Assembly: GCF_024171895.1 (NCBI RefSeq)
Contig: NZ_JAMTCQ010000013.1
Coordinates: 1 to 64,000 of the forward strand
Length of the DNA: 64,000 nucleotides
Origin: Prauserella halophila
GTDB lineage: Bacteria; Actinomycetota; Actinomycetes; Mycobacteriales; Pseudonocardiaceae
Direction of reading: 5' to 3'
The notes under the pieces were generated by a model. The model saw only the letters and a program-made list of their open reading frames with translations, did not search any database and had not been told where the DNA came from. A program made the translations under genes and the position numbers. Shown here piece by piece: positions 49,373 to 59,935 of the stretch; position 1 is the first letter of the stretch, and each line of letters opens with the position of its first letter.

Positions 49373-50953
49373 TCACGCACCGCCGGAGAGCTTCTCCCGC
49401 AGAGCCGCGAGCTGCTCGTCGCTCGCCAGCGTTCCGCCGCTCTGGGCGGGCTGCTCCGACGAGCCCGTCGACGGGGCCGACGGGGCGGAGGACGAGGACG
49501 AGGACGACGAAGAGGAGGAGGAGGACGAGGAGGAGGACGTCGACGCCCCGCCACCAGAGGTGTAGCTCTGGTCGCCGCCCTCGACGCCGGTCGCGGCGTC
49601 GGCCGCCGCGGCGGCGTTGGCGGCGGCCGCCTCGGCGACCTGCTTCATGTGCTGCTCGTAACGCTCGTGGGCCTCGGCGTACTGCCGCTCCCACTCCTCA
49701 CGCGCAGTCTCGTAGCCTTCCTGCCACTCCTGCGTGTCCGGGTCGAAGCCCTCGGGGTAGATGTAGTTGCCCTGGTCGTCGTACTCGGCGGCCATGCCGT
49801 ACTGCGTCGGGTCGAAGTCGGCGTCCGCCGTGAAGCCCTCGTTGGCCTGCTTCAGCGACAGCGAGATGCGGCGACGCTCGAGGTCGATGTCGATGACCTT
49901 GACCATGACCTCGGTACCGACCTGGACGACCTGCTCCGGGATCTCCACGTGGCGCTCGGCCAGCTCGGAGATGTGCACCAGGCCCTCGATGCCCTCCTCG
50001 ACGCGGACGAACGCACCGAACGGGACGAGCTTGGTGACCTTGCCCGGGACGATCTGGCCGATCGCGTGGGTACGGGCGAACTGGCGCCACGGGTCTTCCT
50101 GGGTGGCCTTCAGCGACAGGGACACGCGCTCGCGGTCCATGTCCACCTCGAGCACCTCGACCGTGACCTCCTGGCCGACCTCGACGACCTCGGACGGGTG
50201 GTCGATGTGCTTCCAGGACAGCTCCGAGACGTGCACCAGGCCGTCGACGCCGCCGAGGTCCACGAACGCACCGAAGTTGACGATCGAGGACACGACGCCC
50301 TTGCGGACCTGACCCTTGGCGAGCGCGTTGAGGAACTCGCTGCGGACCTCGGACTGGGTCTGCTCCAGGTAGGCGCGGCGGGACAGGACCACGTTGTTGC
50401 GGTTCTTGTCCAGCTCGATGATCTTGGCCTCGAGCTCGCGGCCGACGTACGGCTGCAGGTCGCGCACCCGGCGCATCTCGACGAGCGAGGCGGGCAGGAA
50501 GCCACGGAGACCGATGTCGAGGATGAGGCCGCCCTTGACGACCTCGATGACGGTGCCCTTGACGGGCTCGTCCTTCTCCTTGAGGTCCTCGATCGTGCCC
50601 CAGGCGCGCTCGTACTGGGCGCGCTTCTTGGACAGGATCAGCCGGCCTTCCTTGTCCTCCTTCTGCAGGACAAGGGCCTCCACCTCGTCACCGACGGCGA
50701 CAACCTCGGCCGGGTCGACATCGTGCTTGATGGACAGCTCACGAGAGGGGATGACGCCCTCGGTCTTGTAACCGATGTCGAGCAGCACTTCGTCGCGGTC
50801 GACCTTGACGATCGTGCCTTCGACGATGTCACCATCGTTGAAGTACTTGATGGTCTTGTCGATCGCGGCGAGGAAGTCTTCCTCCGTCCCGATGTCGTTG
50901 ACGGCGACCTGGGCCTGCTCGGCACTCGGGGCGGTGGTGGTGTCGATGGTCAT
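49373..50953 (-). CDS. rpsA: 30S ribosomal protein S1
   Basis: This mRNA-binding S1 protein has four S1/OB repeats, at about residues 40-105, 125-190, 205-275 and 290-360. Examples are GTIVKVDRDEVLLDIGYKTEG and GKVTKLVPFGAFVRVEEGIEG. A C-terminal extension has acidic residues, an Ala-rich stretch, and 17 consecutive serines (49537-49487) before the conserved end ASDEQLAALREKLSGG. The start is ATG 50953 (MTIDTTTAPSAEQAQ), giving 526 aa. Four S1 repeats are usual in actinobacteria. The poly-Ser linker is unusual. Confidence 0.97.
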   Translation of the reverse strand: MTIDTTTAPSAEQAQVAVNDIGTEEDFLAAIDKTIKYFNDGDIVEGTIVKVDRDEVLLDIGYKTEGVIPSRELSIKHDVDPAEVVAVGDEVEALVLQKEDKEGRLILSKKRAQYERAWGTIEDLKEKDEPVKGTVIEVVKGGLILDIGLRGFLPASLVEMRRVRDLQPYVGRELEAKIIELDKNRNNVVLSRRAYLEQTQSEVRSEFLNALAKGQVRKGVVSSIVNFGAFVDLGGVDGLVHVSELSWKHIDHPSEVVEVGQEVTVEVLEVDMDRERVSLSLKATQEDPWRQFARTHAIGQIVPGKVTKLVPFGAFVRVEEGIEGLVHISELAERHVEIPEQVVQVGTEVMVKVIDIDLERRRISLSLKQANEGFTADADFDPTQYGMAAEYDDQGNYIYPEGFDPDTQEWQEGYETAREEWERQYAEAHERYEQHMKQVAEAAAANAAAAADAATGVEGGDQSYTSGGGASTSSSSSSSSSSSSSSSSSAPSAPSTGSSEQPAQSGGTLASDEQLAALREKLSGGA

Positions 50954-51319
50954 TAGGTGGGTTGCTCCGGTAGCGGATAGATGTCGTGGGGTTTGCAGTT
51001 TGCCGAAACCCGCCATCGCCGGGACCGGCCTCGGGGATCCGGAGACGGTCGATCGGTCGACGTCGGGCAGCGCAGGACGGGCCACCGGGTGATGACCGTG
51101 CATTCGTCCAGGCGTCTCCGACGCTGATCGCGCCACTTGCGCCGCAACGGCCGCCGAGGATCATCTCGAGGTGCGCGACCACACCACCTCACACGAACCC
51201 GGGAGGCGAGAGGAAGCGCGGAACCCACTGCGCTAACAAGCATCGTACGCGGCTGGCTGTGACCCACACAATCAGGGGTGCACGCGTGATCACGCCGCTT
51301 CACGGCGGAGAATGGCACC
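50954..51319. promoter_or_regulatory. Divergent rpsA / methyltransferase intergenic region with rpsA promoter
   Basis: There is no gene in this 366-nt gap. On the minus strand TTGTGT (51271-51266), 18 nt, then TACGAT (51247-51242) is a good rpsA promoter. It gives a leader of about 280 nt, long enough for regulation, as is common for S1. For the plus-strand methyltransferase, GAGAAT lies 6 nt before the GTG start and may be a weak -10 box. I see no further gene or known RNA motif. Confidence 0.55.
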
Positions 51320-52198
51320 GTGTCCGAGACGCCTCCCCCGGCCGGTTCCGCCGCCCGCGATCCACGGTATGCGGACACCGAACGCGCTCTCGGCACAGCC
51401 CGTGTCGCCCACCGCACCGTCGGGTCCACCGAGGCCGAACGCGCGAACCTGGCCTGGTGGGACGCCGACGCGGACACCTATCTCGACGAACACGGCGATT
51501 TCCTCGGTGAGGCGGATTTCGTGTGGTGCCCGGAAGGGCTCCGGGAGGAGCAGGCCCGGCTCCTCGGACCGTCCGGCACTCTCGCCGGAGCCGACGTGCT
51601 CGAGATCGGCTGCGGTTCGGCGCCCTGCGCCCGCTGGCTCACGGCACAGGGGGCCGACGCCGTCGCGCTCGATCTGTCGGCGGGCATGCTCCGGCACGCC
51701 CGCACCGCAGCGCGGCGCAGCGGCCTGACACCGGCACTGCTCCAGGCCAACGCCGAAGCCCTGCCGCTGTCGGGCGCCACGTTCGACATCGCGTGCTCGT
51801 CGTTCGGCGCACTGTTGTTCGTCCCGTCCCTGGAGACCGTGTTCGCCGAGGTGGCACGGGTCCTGCGGCCGGGCGGCAGCTGGGTGTTCTCGGTGACACA
51901 CCCGATGCGGTGGATCTTTCCTGACGACCCCGGGCCGACCGGGCTCACGGCCGTTCAGCCGTACTTCGACCGCACCCCGTACGTCGAACAGGACGAGAGC
52001 GGCACCGCGACCTACGTCGAGTACCACCGCACCTTCGGCGACTACGTCCGCGCACTGACCTCGACCGGCTTCCGTCTGCTCGAGGTCGTCGAGCCCGAAT
52101 GGCCCGACGGGCACACCCGCGTCTGGGGCCAGTGGAGCCCACTGCGCGGCAAGCTCTTCCCCGGAACCGCGATCTTCCGGGCCGAACGAGCCCACTGA
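51320..52198 (+). CDS. Class I SAM-dependent methyltransferase (UbiE/COQ5-like)
   Basis: This 292-aa methyltransferase has motif I as VLEIGCGSAPCARWL (near residue 93). The second motif is AVALDLSAGMLRHAR, and FDIACSSFGALLFVPSLE and VARVLRPGGSWVFSV follow. The C-terminal part (YVEYHRTFGDYVRALTSTGF) is the usual lid region. The start is GTG 51320. This family sits next to rpsA in other Pseudonocardiales genomes as far as I recall. The substrate is unknown. Confidence 0.87.
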   Translation: MSETPPPAGSAARDPRYADTERALGTARVAHRTVGSTEAERANLAWWDADADTYLDEHGDFLGEADFVWCPEGLREEQARLLGPSGTLAGADVLEIGCGSAPCARWLTAQGADAVALDLSAGMLRHARTAARRSGLTPALLQANAEALPLSGATFDIACSSFGALLFVPSLETVFAEVARVLRPGGSWVFSVTHPMRWIFPDDPGPTGLTAVQPYFDRTPYVEQDESGTATYVEYHRTFGDYVRALTSTGFRLLEVVEPEWPDGHTRVWGQWSPLRGKLFPGTAIFRAERAH

Positions 52199-52401
52199 CC
52201 GCCGGCTCGTCCTCACGCACCCGGGCTCCGTGCCCGCACCGCGTCGAGGCGCGGCACGGGCGGCAGCGTTCCCTCGGTTCCCTCGGTTCCCTCGCACCCG
52301 GCCGGCCCGGATCGCGCAACCGTTCCCCCGTTACGGGCATGCTGCGGCGTCGATCCTCCGCCCGCGCCGACACCCGCGACACACTTCGGGATCGACGGAC
52401 C

Positions 52402-52426
52402 TAGAGTTAGAACTGACCAGTCAGTT
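52402..52426 (+). promoter_or_regulatory. TetR operator and -10 box of the pseudo-ABC/YhgE/TetR operon
   Basis: AACTGAC-CA-GTCAGTT (52411-52426) is a 7-2-7 perfect inverted repeat of the TetR type. It lies just after a TAGAGT -10 box (52402-52407) and before AAAGGATG. The operon's last gene is a TetR regulator, its probable ligand. Confidence 0.72.
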
Positions 52427-52440
52427 CAAAAGGATGACGT

Positions 52441-53366
<926 letters not shown>

Positions 53367-53370
<4 letters not shown>

Positions 53371-55259
53371 ACGCCGTTCACCTCGCTCACAACGAGCTGC
53401 GCAGGCTCACCACAGGCACGCTGCCCAAGCTCGCCATCGCCGCGATCGTGCTCGTACCCCTGCTGTACGCGTCCCTGTACCTGTACTCCAATTACGACCC
53501 GTACGGCCGACTCGACAATCTCCCGGCCGCGATCGTCGACAACGACGCGGGCTCCGGCACCGGGGACGACCACCGCAACGTCGGCCGAGACGTCACCGAC
53601 GAACTCCTGCGATCCGGCGACTTCGACTGGCAGTCGGTGTCGGCGGAGGAGGCCCACAACGGTGTCCGGGACGGCGACTACGCGTTCGCGATCACCATTC
53701 CCCGCGGCTTCAGCAAGGCACTGACGTCGAGCGCCGATTTCGAGCCACGTCAGGCCGGGATCACGCTGACCACCAACGACACGAACAACTACCTCTCCCA
53801 CACGATCGCCGATCAGGTCGCAGAGAAGGTGCGGGACACGATCGCGAAGAAGGTCGGCACGCAGGCGGCCGACCGGTTCCTCGTCGGGTTCTCCACGATC
53901 CACGAACGCACCGCGAAGGCCACGGACGGAGCACGGCAGCTCGCCGACGGCGCCCGCGAACTCCGCGACGGCCAGCAACAGCTCGCGAACGGCGCATCGC
54001 AGCTCGACACGAGCAGCAGCCAGCTCGCGTCGGGACTGGCGACGCTGAAGTCGAGTACCGAGAACCTGCCCGAGCAGGCCCGCAAGCTCGCGAACGGCGC
54101 CAACCAGGTCGCAGCCGGCAACGAGCAGATCGCCGCGAAGGCGTCGGCCCTCGCGCAGGGATCGACGGACCTGCAGAACAGCCTGAACAACGCGGACGAC
54201 CAGCTCGGGCAGCGACTCCGCGAAGGTGGGCTCGGCGAACAGGAGGTCCAACACGTCCTGGGGGTGCTCGGGGAACTGCGCACACCGATCGACGAAGCCG
54301 ACGGCCGGATCCAGCAGACATCGTCGCAGCTGAACACCCTCGCCACCGGTGCGCGGGAGGTCGCGAACGGCGCGCAGCGCATCGCGGGCAGCGCACCGCA
54401 GCTGAGCAACGGTATCGCCAGCGCAGCCGACGGGGCGCAGAAGCTCTCGAACGGAGCAGCGAGCCTCGACAGCGGTGAGCAGGACGCCCTGGCCGGTTCG
54501 AAGGAACTCGTCAGCGGCGCGAACGAACTCCGGGACGGGCTCAGCGAAGGGCTCGACCAGATTCCCGACACCGACGACGACACGCGGGAGCAGACGGCAC
54601 GCACCATCGCCGATCCCGTCTCCGTCGACAACGCGAGCATGGCCAGCGCGGGCACGTACGGGGCCGGGCTCGCCCCGTTCTTCATCGGCCTGGCGACATG
54701 GATCGGTGCCTTCGTGTTGTTCCTGCTCCTGCGCCCGTTGTCGACGCGTGCCCTCACTGCGGGTGCGTCGCCGCTGCGGGTCGCCGTCGGCGGGTGGCTG
54801 TCGGCAGCCGCGCTCGGGATCGCCCAGGTGGTGGTGCTGTTCGGCGCCGTGACCTGGCTCGTCGGCATCCCGGTCGCGGATCCGGTTGCGGCGCTGGGCT
54901 TCGTGATCCTGACGTCGCTGACGTTCACCGCGATCGTGCACGCGCTCAACGCGCTCTTCGGTGCGGTCGGCAAGTTCCTCGGGCTCGTGCTGCTCGTACT
55001 GCAGCTCGTCAGCGCGGGAGGCACGTTCCCCTGGCAGACCTTGCCCGACGCGCTGCAACCGCTGCACGCGGCGCTGCCGATGGGCTATGTGATCGACGGA
55101 CTGCGGCACCTGCTCTACAGCGGAGCGTCGGCAGAGATGCTCATCGACGTCGGCGTCCTCGTGGCCTATCTCGCGGCCGGGCTCACGGCCTCGACGCTGG
55201 CCGCACGGCGACGTCGCATGTGGACGGTCGGCAGTCTCAAACCGGAGCTGGCGCTGTGA
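53367..55259 (+). CDS. YhgE/Pip-family membrane protein
   Basis: This 630-aa protein of the YhgE/phage-infection-protein (ABC-2 membrane) family has one N-terminal transmembrane helix (LAIAAIVLVPLLYASLYLYS). A large extracytoplasmic domain follows, with many short heptad-like repeats (DGARQLADGARELRDG, NGASQL). Five C-terminal transmembrane helices start at GLAPFFIGLATWIGAF. Relatives include the T7SS-linked EsaA and the L. lactis phage c2 receptor Pip. The start is GTG 53367 with GGAGGA upstream, overlapping the preceding stop. It probably forms a complex with the pseudo-ATPase. Its transport role is unknown. Confidence 0.9.
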
Positions 55260-55843
55260 CCGCTCGGGCGGAGGCGACCCGCAGGCGGCTGTTCGAGGCG
55301 ACGATGCGCCTGGCACGTGGCACGGGACTGGCCGGTGTCACCGTCGACGACATCGCCGCCGAAGCCGGTGTCGCCAAGGGCACCGTGTACTACAACTTCG
55401 GCAGCAAGAACGGGCTCGTCGAGGCGCTGCTGCGCTACGGCGTCAACGACCTCGCCGAGCGGTTGACCGCCGCCGTCGAGAGCTCGGACGACCCGTCCGC
55501 CGGACTCGCCGCACTGGTGGACGCCGCGTTGGCCTTCATCGAGCAGTACCCGGGGTTCTCACAGATCCTCGTGAGCGAGCTCTGGCGGACGCCGGGCCGT
55601 TGGGCCGAGACACTCGCACCGCTGCGGGAGGAGATCCTCACGATCCTCGAAGGCCAATTGGAACGGGTCGCCGCCACCCGGCGGTTCCCGGTGGACGTGC
55701 CCGCGCGGAGGGCGGCGACGGCGCTGTTCGGGACGCTGCTCGTGTCGGCGCTCGACTGGCTGGTCTTCGAACCGCACCGGGACCGGGCAGAGGTGCGGGA
55801 CGGGGTGCTCACCCTCCTCGCCGCACGGGCCGACACCGGGTGA
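55256..55843 (+). CDS. TetR-family regulator of the YhgE operon
   Basis: This 195-aa repressor has a helix-turn-helix VTVDDIAAEAGVAKGTVYYNF (residues ~25-45) and a C-terminal domain of the YhgE-associated TetR_C type. The start is GTG 55256, overlapping the YhgE stop as GTGA. It probably binds the AACTGAC-CA-GTCAGTT operator at the start of the operon and closes an autoregulatory loop. The inducer is unknown. Confidence 0.9.
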   Translation: MTARAEATRRRLFEATMRLARGTGLAGVTVDDIAAEAGVAKGTVYYNFGSKNGLVEALLRYGVNDLAERLTAAVESSDDPSAGLAALVDAALAFIEQYPGFSQILVSELWRTPGRWAETLAPLREEILTILEGQLERVAATRRFPVDVPARRAATALFGTLLVSALDWLVFEPHRDRAEVRDGVLTLLAARADTG

Positions 55844-55874
55844 GCGCACCCGGACCGGTGCGCTCACCCGCTGG

Positions 55875-56465
55875 TCAGGGTCTGCGCACCGGCCTCCGCT
55901 CCCCCAGCTGATGCGCCGAGGGCGGCCTGCCGTCGAGCGCACGCCCAACCGCGTCGAGCACTCCCCGCTCGATCTCCTCGTGCCTCAGTGGCCTGCCCAC
56001 CGCAACGTCCGAGGTGGACCCGAGCAGCACCTGCTGGGTCGGCCGGTGCGGGTAGTACGGGGCCGGTGGTGCGACGACCTCGCGGTGCGTCGGGATGGTG
56101 GTCACCTCGACCACGGGAGCAGCGGCCGAGAGCAACGGGGCGACGGCGGCCAGCACGGCCTCCCGGTAGGTCTCGTGCACCCACGCGACGAGCAGATCGG
56201 CAGGCTCGACCAGCACCTCGCCCGCTTTCCGGGCGAGCTCGGCCGGCTCGTCCCACTGCGCCCGCACCCACGTCGCCCGGCCGGCACCGATCGTGGTGCG
56301 GCGGTTGCCCGCCGTCCAGCGGACCGCGTGCGACTCGGGGTCTCCTGCCGGAACGGGTGCGTACCGCCGGCTCGGCAGTACGACCTGCCAGCCGTCGACC
56401 GCGAGCTCCCTCGCAACCCGGCGGAGCATCCCGGTCCCGGCGAGCAGCAGCGCGCGGCGCGTCAT
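55875..56465 (-). CDS. Rossmann-fold NAD(P)-binding-like protein of unknown function
   Basis: This 196-aa protein begins MTRRALLLAGTGMLRRVARELAVDGW, a dinucleotide-binding turn seen in short-chain dehydrogenase-like proteins. No YxxxK catalytic motif is visible, and ARWVHE-type residues (LLVAWVHETYREAVLAAVAP) follow. I cannot assign a reaction. ATG 56465 lies 7 nt after TATCGT (56478-56473) without a ribosome-binding site, so it is probably leaderless. It follows polA by 108 nt. Confidence 0.7.
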   Translation of the reverse strand: MTRRALLLAGTGMLRRVARELAVDGWQVVLPSRRYAPVPAGDPESHAVRWTAGNRRTTIGAGRATWVRAQWDEPAELARKAGEVLVEPADLLVAWVHETYREAVLAAVAPLLSAAAPVVEVTTIPTHREVVAPPAPYYPHRPTQQVLLGSTSDVAVGRPLRHEEIERGVLDAVGRALDGRPPSAHQLGERRPVRRP

Positions 56466-56573
56466 GACGAGCACGATAGTGACCGAGCACCGCGCCCGCA
56501 GTGCTCGAGCCGCAGTGCCCGATACCCCGGTGTTCGAGCCGCAGTGTTCGATGCCGCAGGCCGTGCCGGGTGG

Positions 56574-59351
56574 TCAGTGCGCGGCGTCGTTCCAGGAGCG
56601 CCCGAACCCGACGGACACTTCCAGCGGCACGGCGAGCTCGCACGCCGCGCCCATCTCGCGGCGCACCAGCTGCTCGACCTCGGCGTGCTCGCCCTCGACG
56701 ATCTCGAGGATCAATTCGTCGTGCACCTGAAGCAGCGTGCGGCTGCGCAGGTCCGACGAGGCCAGCGCGCCGCAGACGCCCAGCATCGCGACCTTGATGA
56801 TGTCGGCGGCACTGCCCTGAATGGGCGCGTTGAGCGCCATCCGTTCGGCCATCTCACGCCGCTGCCGGTTCTCGCTCGTCAGGTCCGGCAGATACCGCCG
56901 CCTGCCGAAGATCGTCTGCGTGTAGCCGGACTTCGCGGCCTCGTCGACGACGGTCTGCAGGTAGTCGCGAACCCCGCCGAAGCGCGCGAAGTAGTTGTCC
57001 ATCAGCCCGCGGGCCTCCTCGGTGGAGATCCGCAGCTGCTGCGAGAGCCCGTACGCCGACAGTCCGTAGGCGAGGCCGTAGTTCATCGCCTTGATCTTGG
57101 CGCGCTGGGGACCGGTCACCTCGGCCGGATCGACGCCGAACACCGCGGCGGCCGTCGCGGCGTGGAAATCGGTCCCGGATTGGAACGCCTCGATCAGGTC
57201 GGTGTCGCCGGACAGGTGCGCCATGATCCGCATTTCGATCTGGCTGTAGTCGGCGGTCATCAGCTGGTCGTAGCCCTCGCCGACGACGAACGCCTCCCGG
57301 ATCCGCCTTCCCTCGTCGGTGCGGATCGGGATGTTCTGCAGGTTCGGGTCCACAGAGGACAGCCGGCCGGTCGCGGCGATCGTCTGGTGCAGCGTCGTGT
57401 GGATCCGGCCGTCGGGCGCGACGGCCTTGATCAGCCCTTCGACCGTACTGCGCAGCCGTGCGGCGTCGCGGTGTTCCAGCAGGTGCTGCAGGAACGGGTG
57501 CTCGGTCTTCTCGTACAACGTCTGCAGCGCATCGGCGTCGGTCGTGTACCCCGTCTTGGTGCGCTTGGTCTTCGGCATGCCGAGCTCGTCGAACAGCACG
57601 ACCTGCAACTGTTTCGGTGAACCGAGGTTGATCTGCTTGCCGATGACGCCGTAGGCGCTTTCGGTGGCCTCCTTGACCCGGCTCGCGTAGTGCGCCTCGA
57701 GCGTCGTCAACTGCTCCTGGTCGACAGCCACGCCCGCGGCCTCGAGCTCGGTGATCACCGACAGCAGCGGCAGTTCGATCTCCGCCAGCAGCCGGCCCCC
57801 GCCGATCCCTTCGAGCTCCGTGGTCAGCGCCTCGGCCAGCTCGGTGGTCGCCCGCGCGCGCACGAGTTCGTCGTGCACGAGTTCGGCGTCGTCGTCGGAG
57901 TCCGAACCCCCGGAGGTGTCGAGCAGCGAGAGCTGTCCCTCACCGCCGGAGGATTCGGAGCGCAGTTCCCGCTGCAGGTACCGCAGCACGAGATCGGCGA
58001 GTTCGAACGTGCGCTGGCCCGGCCGCACCAGATACGCGGCCAGCTCGGTGTCCATCGTCAGGCCGCGCACCCGCCAGCCGCGCGCCAGCAGGCCGTGCAA
58101 CGGGGCCTTGAGCGCATGCCCGGCCTTGTGCACCTCGGGATCGGCGAGCCAGGAGCCCAGGGCCGCCTCGTCCTCCGGGTCGAGCGCGGTCAGGTCCAGG
58201 TACGCACCCTCTCCGTCGGACGCGGCGAGGGCGATCGACGAGGCGTCCGCCGCGACCGACGCACCCGTGACCCGTACGGCGAGCCCCGTGGTCGTGCCGG
58301 CCGTCGCGTGCTCGGCCAGCCACCCCGCGACCGTGCCGGGTGCCAGGGCGCCGCCGTTGACGCTGAACCCCTCGTCGGCCTCGGGCTCGGCGCTGGAGAG
58401 CGTCGCGAACAGCCGGTCACGGAGCACGCGGAACTCGAGCTCGTCGAACAGCCGGTGCACCGCGTCGCGGTCCCACGCCTTGACCTCGAGGTCCGCGGGA
58501 GCCGCCTCGAGCGGCACGTCCCGCACCAGCTCCGTGAGCTGCCGGTTGAGCAGCACGCCGTCGAGGTGCGAGCGCAGCGCGTCGCCGACCTTGCCCTTGA
58601 CCTCGTCCACCCGGTCGACCAGCTCCCCGAGGGAGCCGAACTGGCGGATCCACTTCGCCGCCGTCTTCTCCCCCACGCCCGGGATGCCGGGCAGGTTGTC
58701 CGACGGGTCGCCGCGCAGTGCCGCGAAGTCCGGGTACTGCACCGGGGACAGGCCGTACTTCTCCTGCACGCCGTCCGGGTCGAACCGGACGAGCTCCGAC
58801 ACGCCCTTCTTCGGGTACAGCACCGTGATGGTGTCGGTGACGAGCTGCAGCGCGTCCCGGTCGCCCGTACAGATGAGGACCTCGTAGCCGGAATCGGTCG
58901 CCTCGGTCGACAGCGTGGCGATCAGGTCGTCCGCCTCGTAGCCGGACTTCTCCAGCACCGGGATCGTCAGCGTGCCGAGGACCTGCTTGATCAGCTCGAC
59001 CTGACCCTTGAAGTCGTCCGGGGTGGCCGAGCGGTTGGCCTTGTACTCGGCGAACGTCTCCGAGCGGAACGTCTGCCGGGAGACGTCGAACGCCACGGCC
59101 AGGTGCGTCGGCTCCTCGTCCCGCAACAGGTTGATCAGCATCGACGTGAACCCGAAAACCGCGTTCGTCACCTGTCCCGTCGACGTCCGGAAGCGGTCCG
59201 CGGGCACCGCGTAGAACGCGCGGTAGGCCATCGAATGGCCGTCGATCAGCAGCAGCCGCTGCGTCCCCGCTCCGGCTGAGGCCGGCGACGACACAGCCGG
59301 CGACGCGGGCGGCGTGGCGGACGGTTCTTCGGTCTTCGCGTCTGGACTCAC
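56574..59351 (-). CDS. polA: DNA polymerase I
   Basis: This is the gap-filling polymerase for Okazaki-fragment and excision repair. The N-terminal 5'-nuclease domain has LLLIDGHSMAYRAFYAV and GDPSDNLPGIPGVGEKTAAKWI. The central exonuclease-like domain (about residues 310-500) lacks the DEDD acidic residues and is probably inactive, as in mycobacteria. The polymerase domain has motif A DYSQIEMRIMAHLSGD, motif B KAMNYGLAYGLSAYGL (Tyr at the E. coli F762 position), and motif C LQVHDELILE. The start is GTG 59351, 7 nt after TAGACT, giving 925 aa with a Pro/Ala/Ser-rich N-terminal tail of ~30 residues. Confidence 0.96.
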   Translation of the reverse strand: MSPDAKTEEPSATPPASPAVSSPASAGAGTQRLLLIDGHSMAYRAFYAVPADRFRTSTGQVTNAVFGFTSMLINLLRDEEPTHLAVAFDVSRQTFRSETFAEYKANRSATPDDFKGQVELIKQVLGTLTIPVLEKSGYEADDLIATLSTEATDSGYEVLICTGDRDALQLVTDTITVLYPKKGVSELVRFDPDGVQEKYGLSPVQYPDFAALRGDPSDNLPGIPGVGEKTAAKWIRQFGSLGELVDRVDEVKGKVGDALRSHLDGVLLNRQLTELVRDVPLEAAPADLEVKAWDRDAVHRLFDELEFRVLRDRLFATLSSAEPEADEGFSVNGGALAPGTVAGWLAEHATAGTTTGLAVRVTGASVAADASSIALAASDGEGAYLDLTALDPEDEAALGSWLADPEVHKAGHALKAPLHGLLARGWRVRGLTMDTELAAYLVRPGQRTFELADLVLRYLQRELRSESSGGEGQLSLLDTSGGSDSDDDAELVHDELVRARATTELAEALTTELEGIGGGRLLAEIELPLLSVITELEAAGVAVDQEQLTTLEAHYASRVKEATESAYGVIGKQINLGSPKQLQVVLFDELGMPKTKRTKTGYTTDADALQTLYEKTEHPFLQHLLEHRDAARLRSTVEGLIKAVAPDGRIHTTLHQTIAATGRLSSVDPNLQNIPIRTDEGRRIREAFVVGEGYDQLMTADYSQIEMRIMAHLSGDTDLIEAFQSGTDFHAATAAAVFGVDPAEVTGPQRAKIKAMNYGLAYGLSAYGLSQQLRISTEEARGLMDNYFARFGGVRDYLQTVVDEAAKSGYTQTIFGRRRYLPDLTSENRQRREMAERMALNAPIQGSAADIIKVAMLGVCGALASSDLRSRTLLQVHDELILEIVEGEHAEVEQLVRREMGAACELAVPLEVSVGFGRSWNDAAH

Positions 59352-59358
59352 GCCCGTG

Positions 59359-59380
59359 AGTCTAGGGTGAGGGCCCGACA
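59359..59380 (-). promoter_or_regulatory. polA leaderless promoter with PafBC-like element
   Basis: On the minus strand TGTCGGGC (59380-59373) is followed by 8 nt and TAGACT (59364-59359), then 7 nt and the GTG. This is the same geometry as the uvrB promoter. Two of eight bases differ from TGTCRGTG, so it is a weaker match. Confidence 0.5.
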
Positions 59381-59413
59381 GCGCCGTCTGTCGCATAGAC
59401 CGAGGAGAGACGA

Positions 59414-59857
59414 GTGACCAACAACGGTTCTGAGCAGGCATTTCGGGAGTCGCTGGCGGGCCTCACGCCCGAGATCGCAGCCCAGCAACTCAACGACAAG
59501 ATCGGCATGGAATTCGGCCAACTCTCGCCCGAACGCGTGACAGCCACCATGCCCGTCGAAGGCAACCTCCAGCCGTACGGGCTGCTGCACGGCGGCGCCA
59601 ACGCCGTGCTCGCCGAGGCGCTCGGCTCGACCGTCGCGGCACTCAACGCCGGTGACGGCCGCATCGCGGTCGGGGTCGACCTGAACTGCACCCATCACCG
59701 GGCGGTCACGTCCGGCACCGTCTCCGCGGTCGCGACGCCCGTGCACGTGGGGCGCTCCGCCGTGACCGCCGAGGTCGTCATCTCCGACGACGCGGGCCGC
59801 CGCAGCTGCACCGCCCGGCTGACCTGCATGGTCCGCGACGCGCCTCCCGCGGCCTGA
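59414..59857 (+). CDS. PaaI-family hotdog thioesterase
   Basis: This 147-aa hotdog-fold protein of the PaaI/YbgC thioesterase group has GLLHGGANAVLAEALGSTVA, the usual active-site helix with its acidic Glu, and VGVDLNCTHHRAVTSG. It probably hydrolyses an acyl-CoA thioester, and the substrate is unknown. The start is GTG 59414 with GGAGAG 6 nt upstream. It is divergent from polA by 62 nt, an arrangement also found in mycobacteria near polA. Confidence 0.88.
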   Translation: MTNNGSEQAFRESLAGLTPEIAAQQLNDKIGMEFGQLSPERVTATMPVEGNLQPYGLLHGGANAVLAEALGSTVAALNAGDGRIAVGVDLNCTHHRAVTSGTVSAVATPVHVGRSAVTAEVVISDDAGRRSCTARLTCMVRDAPPAA

Positions 59858-59935
59858 CCACCGGGCGTCATCACTCCGGTACCCGTCGCCCACCGGGGCG
59901 GCGGGTACCGCCCGGCCTGCCGATAGCCTGACCGG

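Noticed and set aside
51320-52198. Calling the GAGAAT before this methyltransferase a leaderless -10 box
   Set aside because: It does not fit TANNNT and the spacing is 6 nt with no -35, so it was not counted among the leaderless starts.
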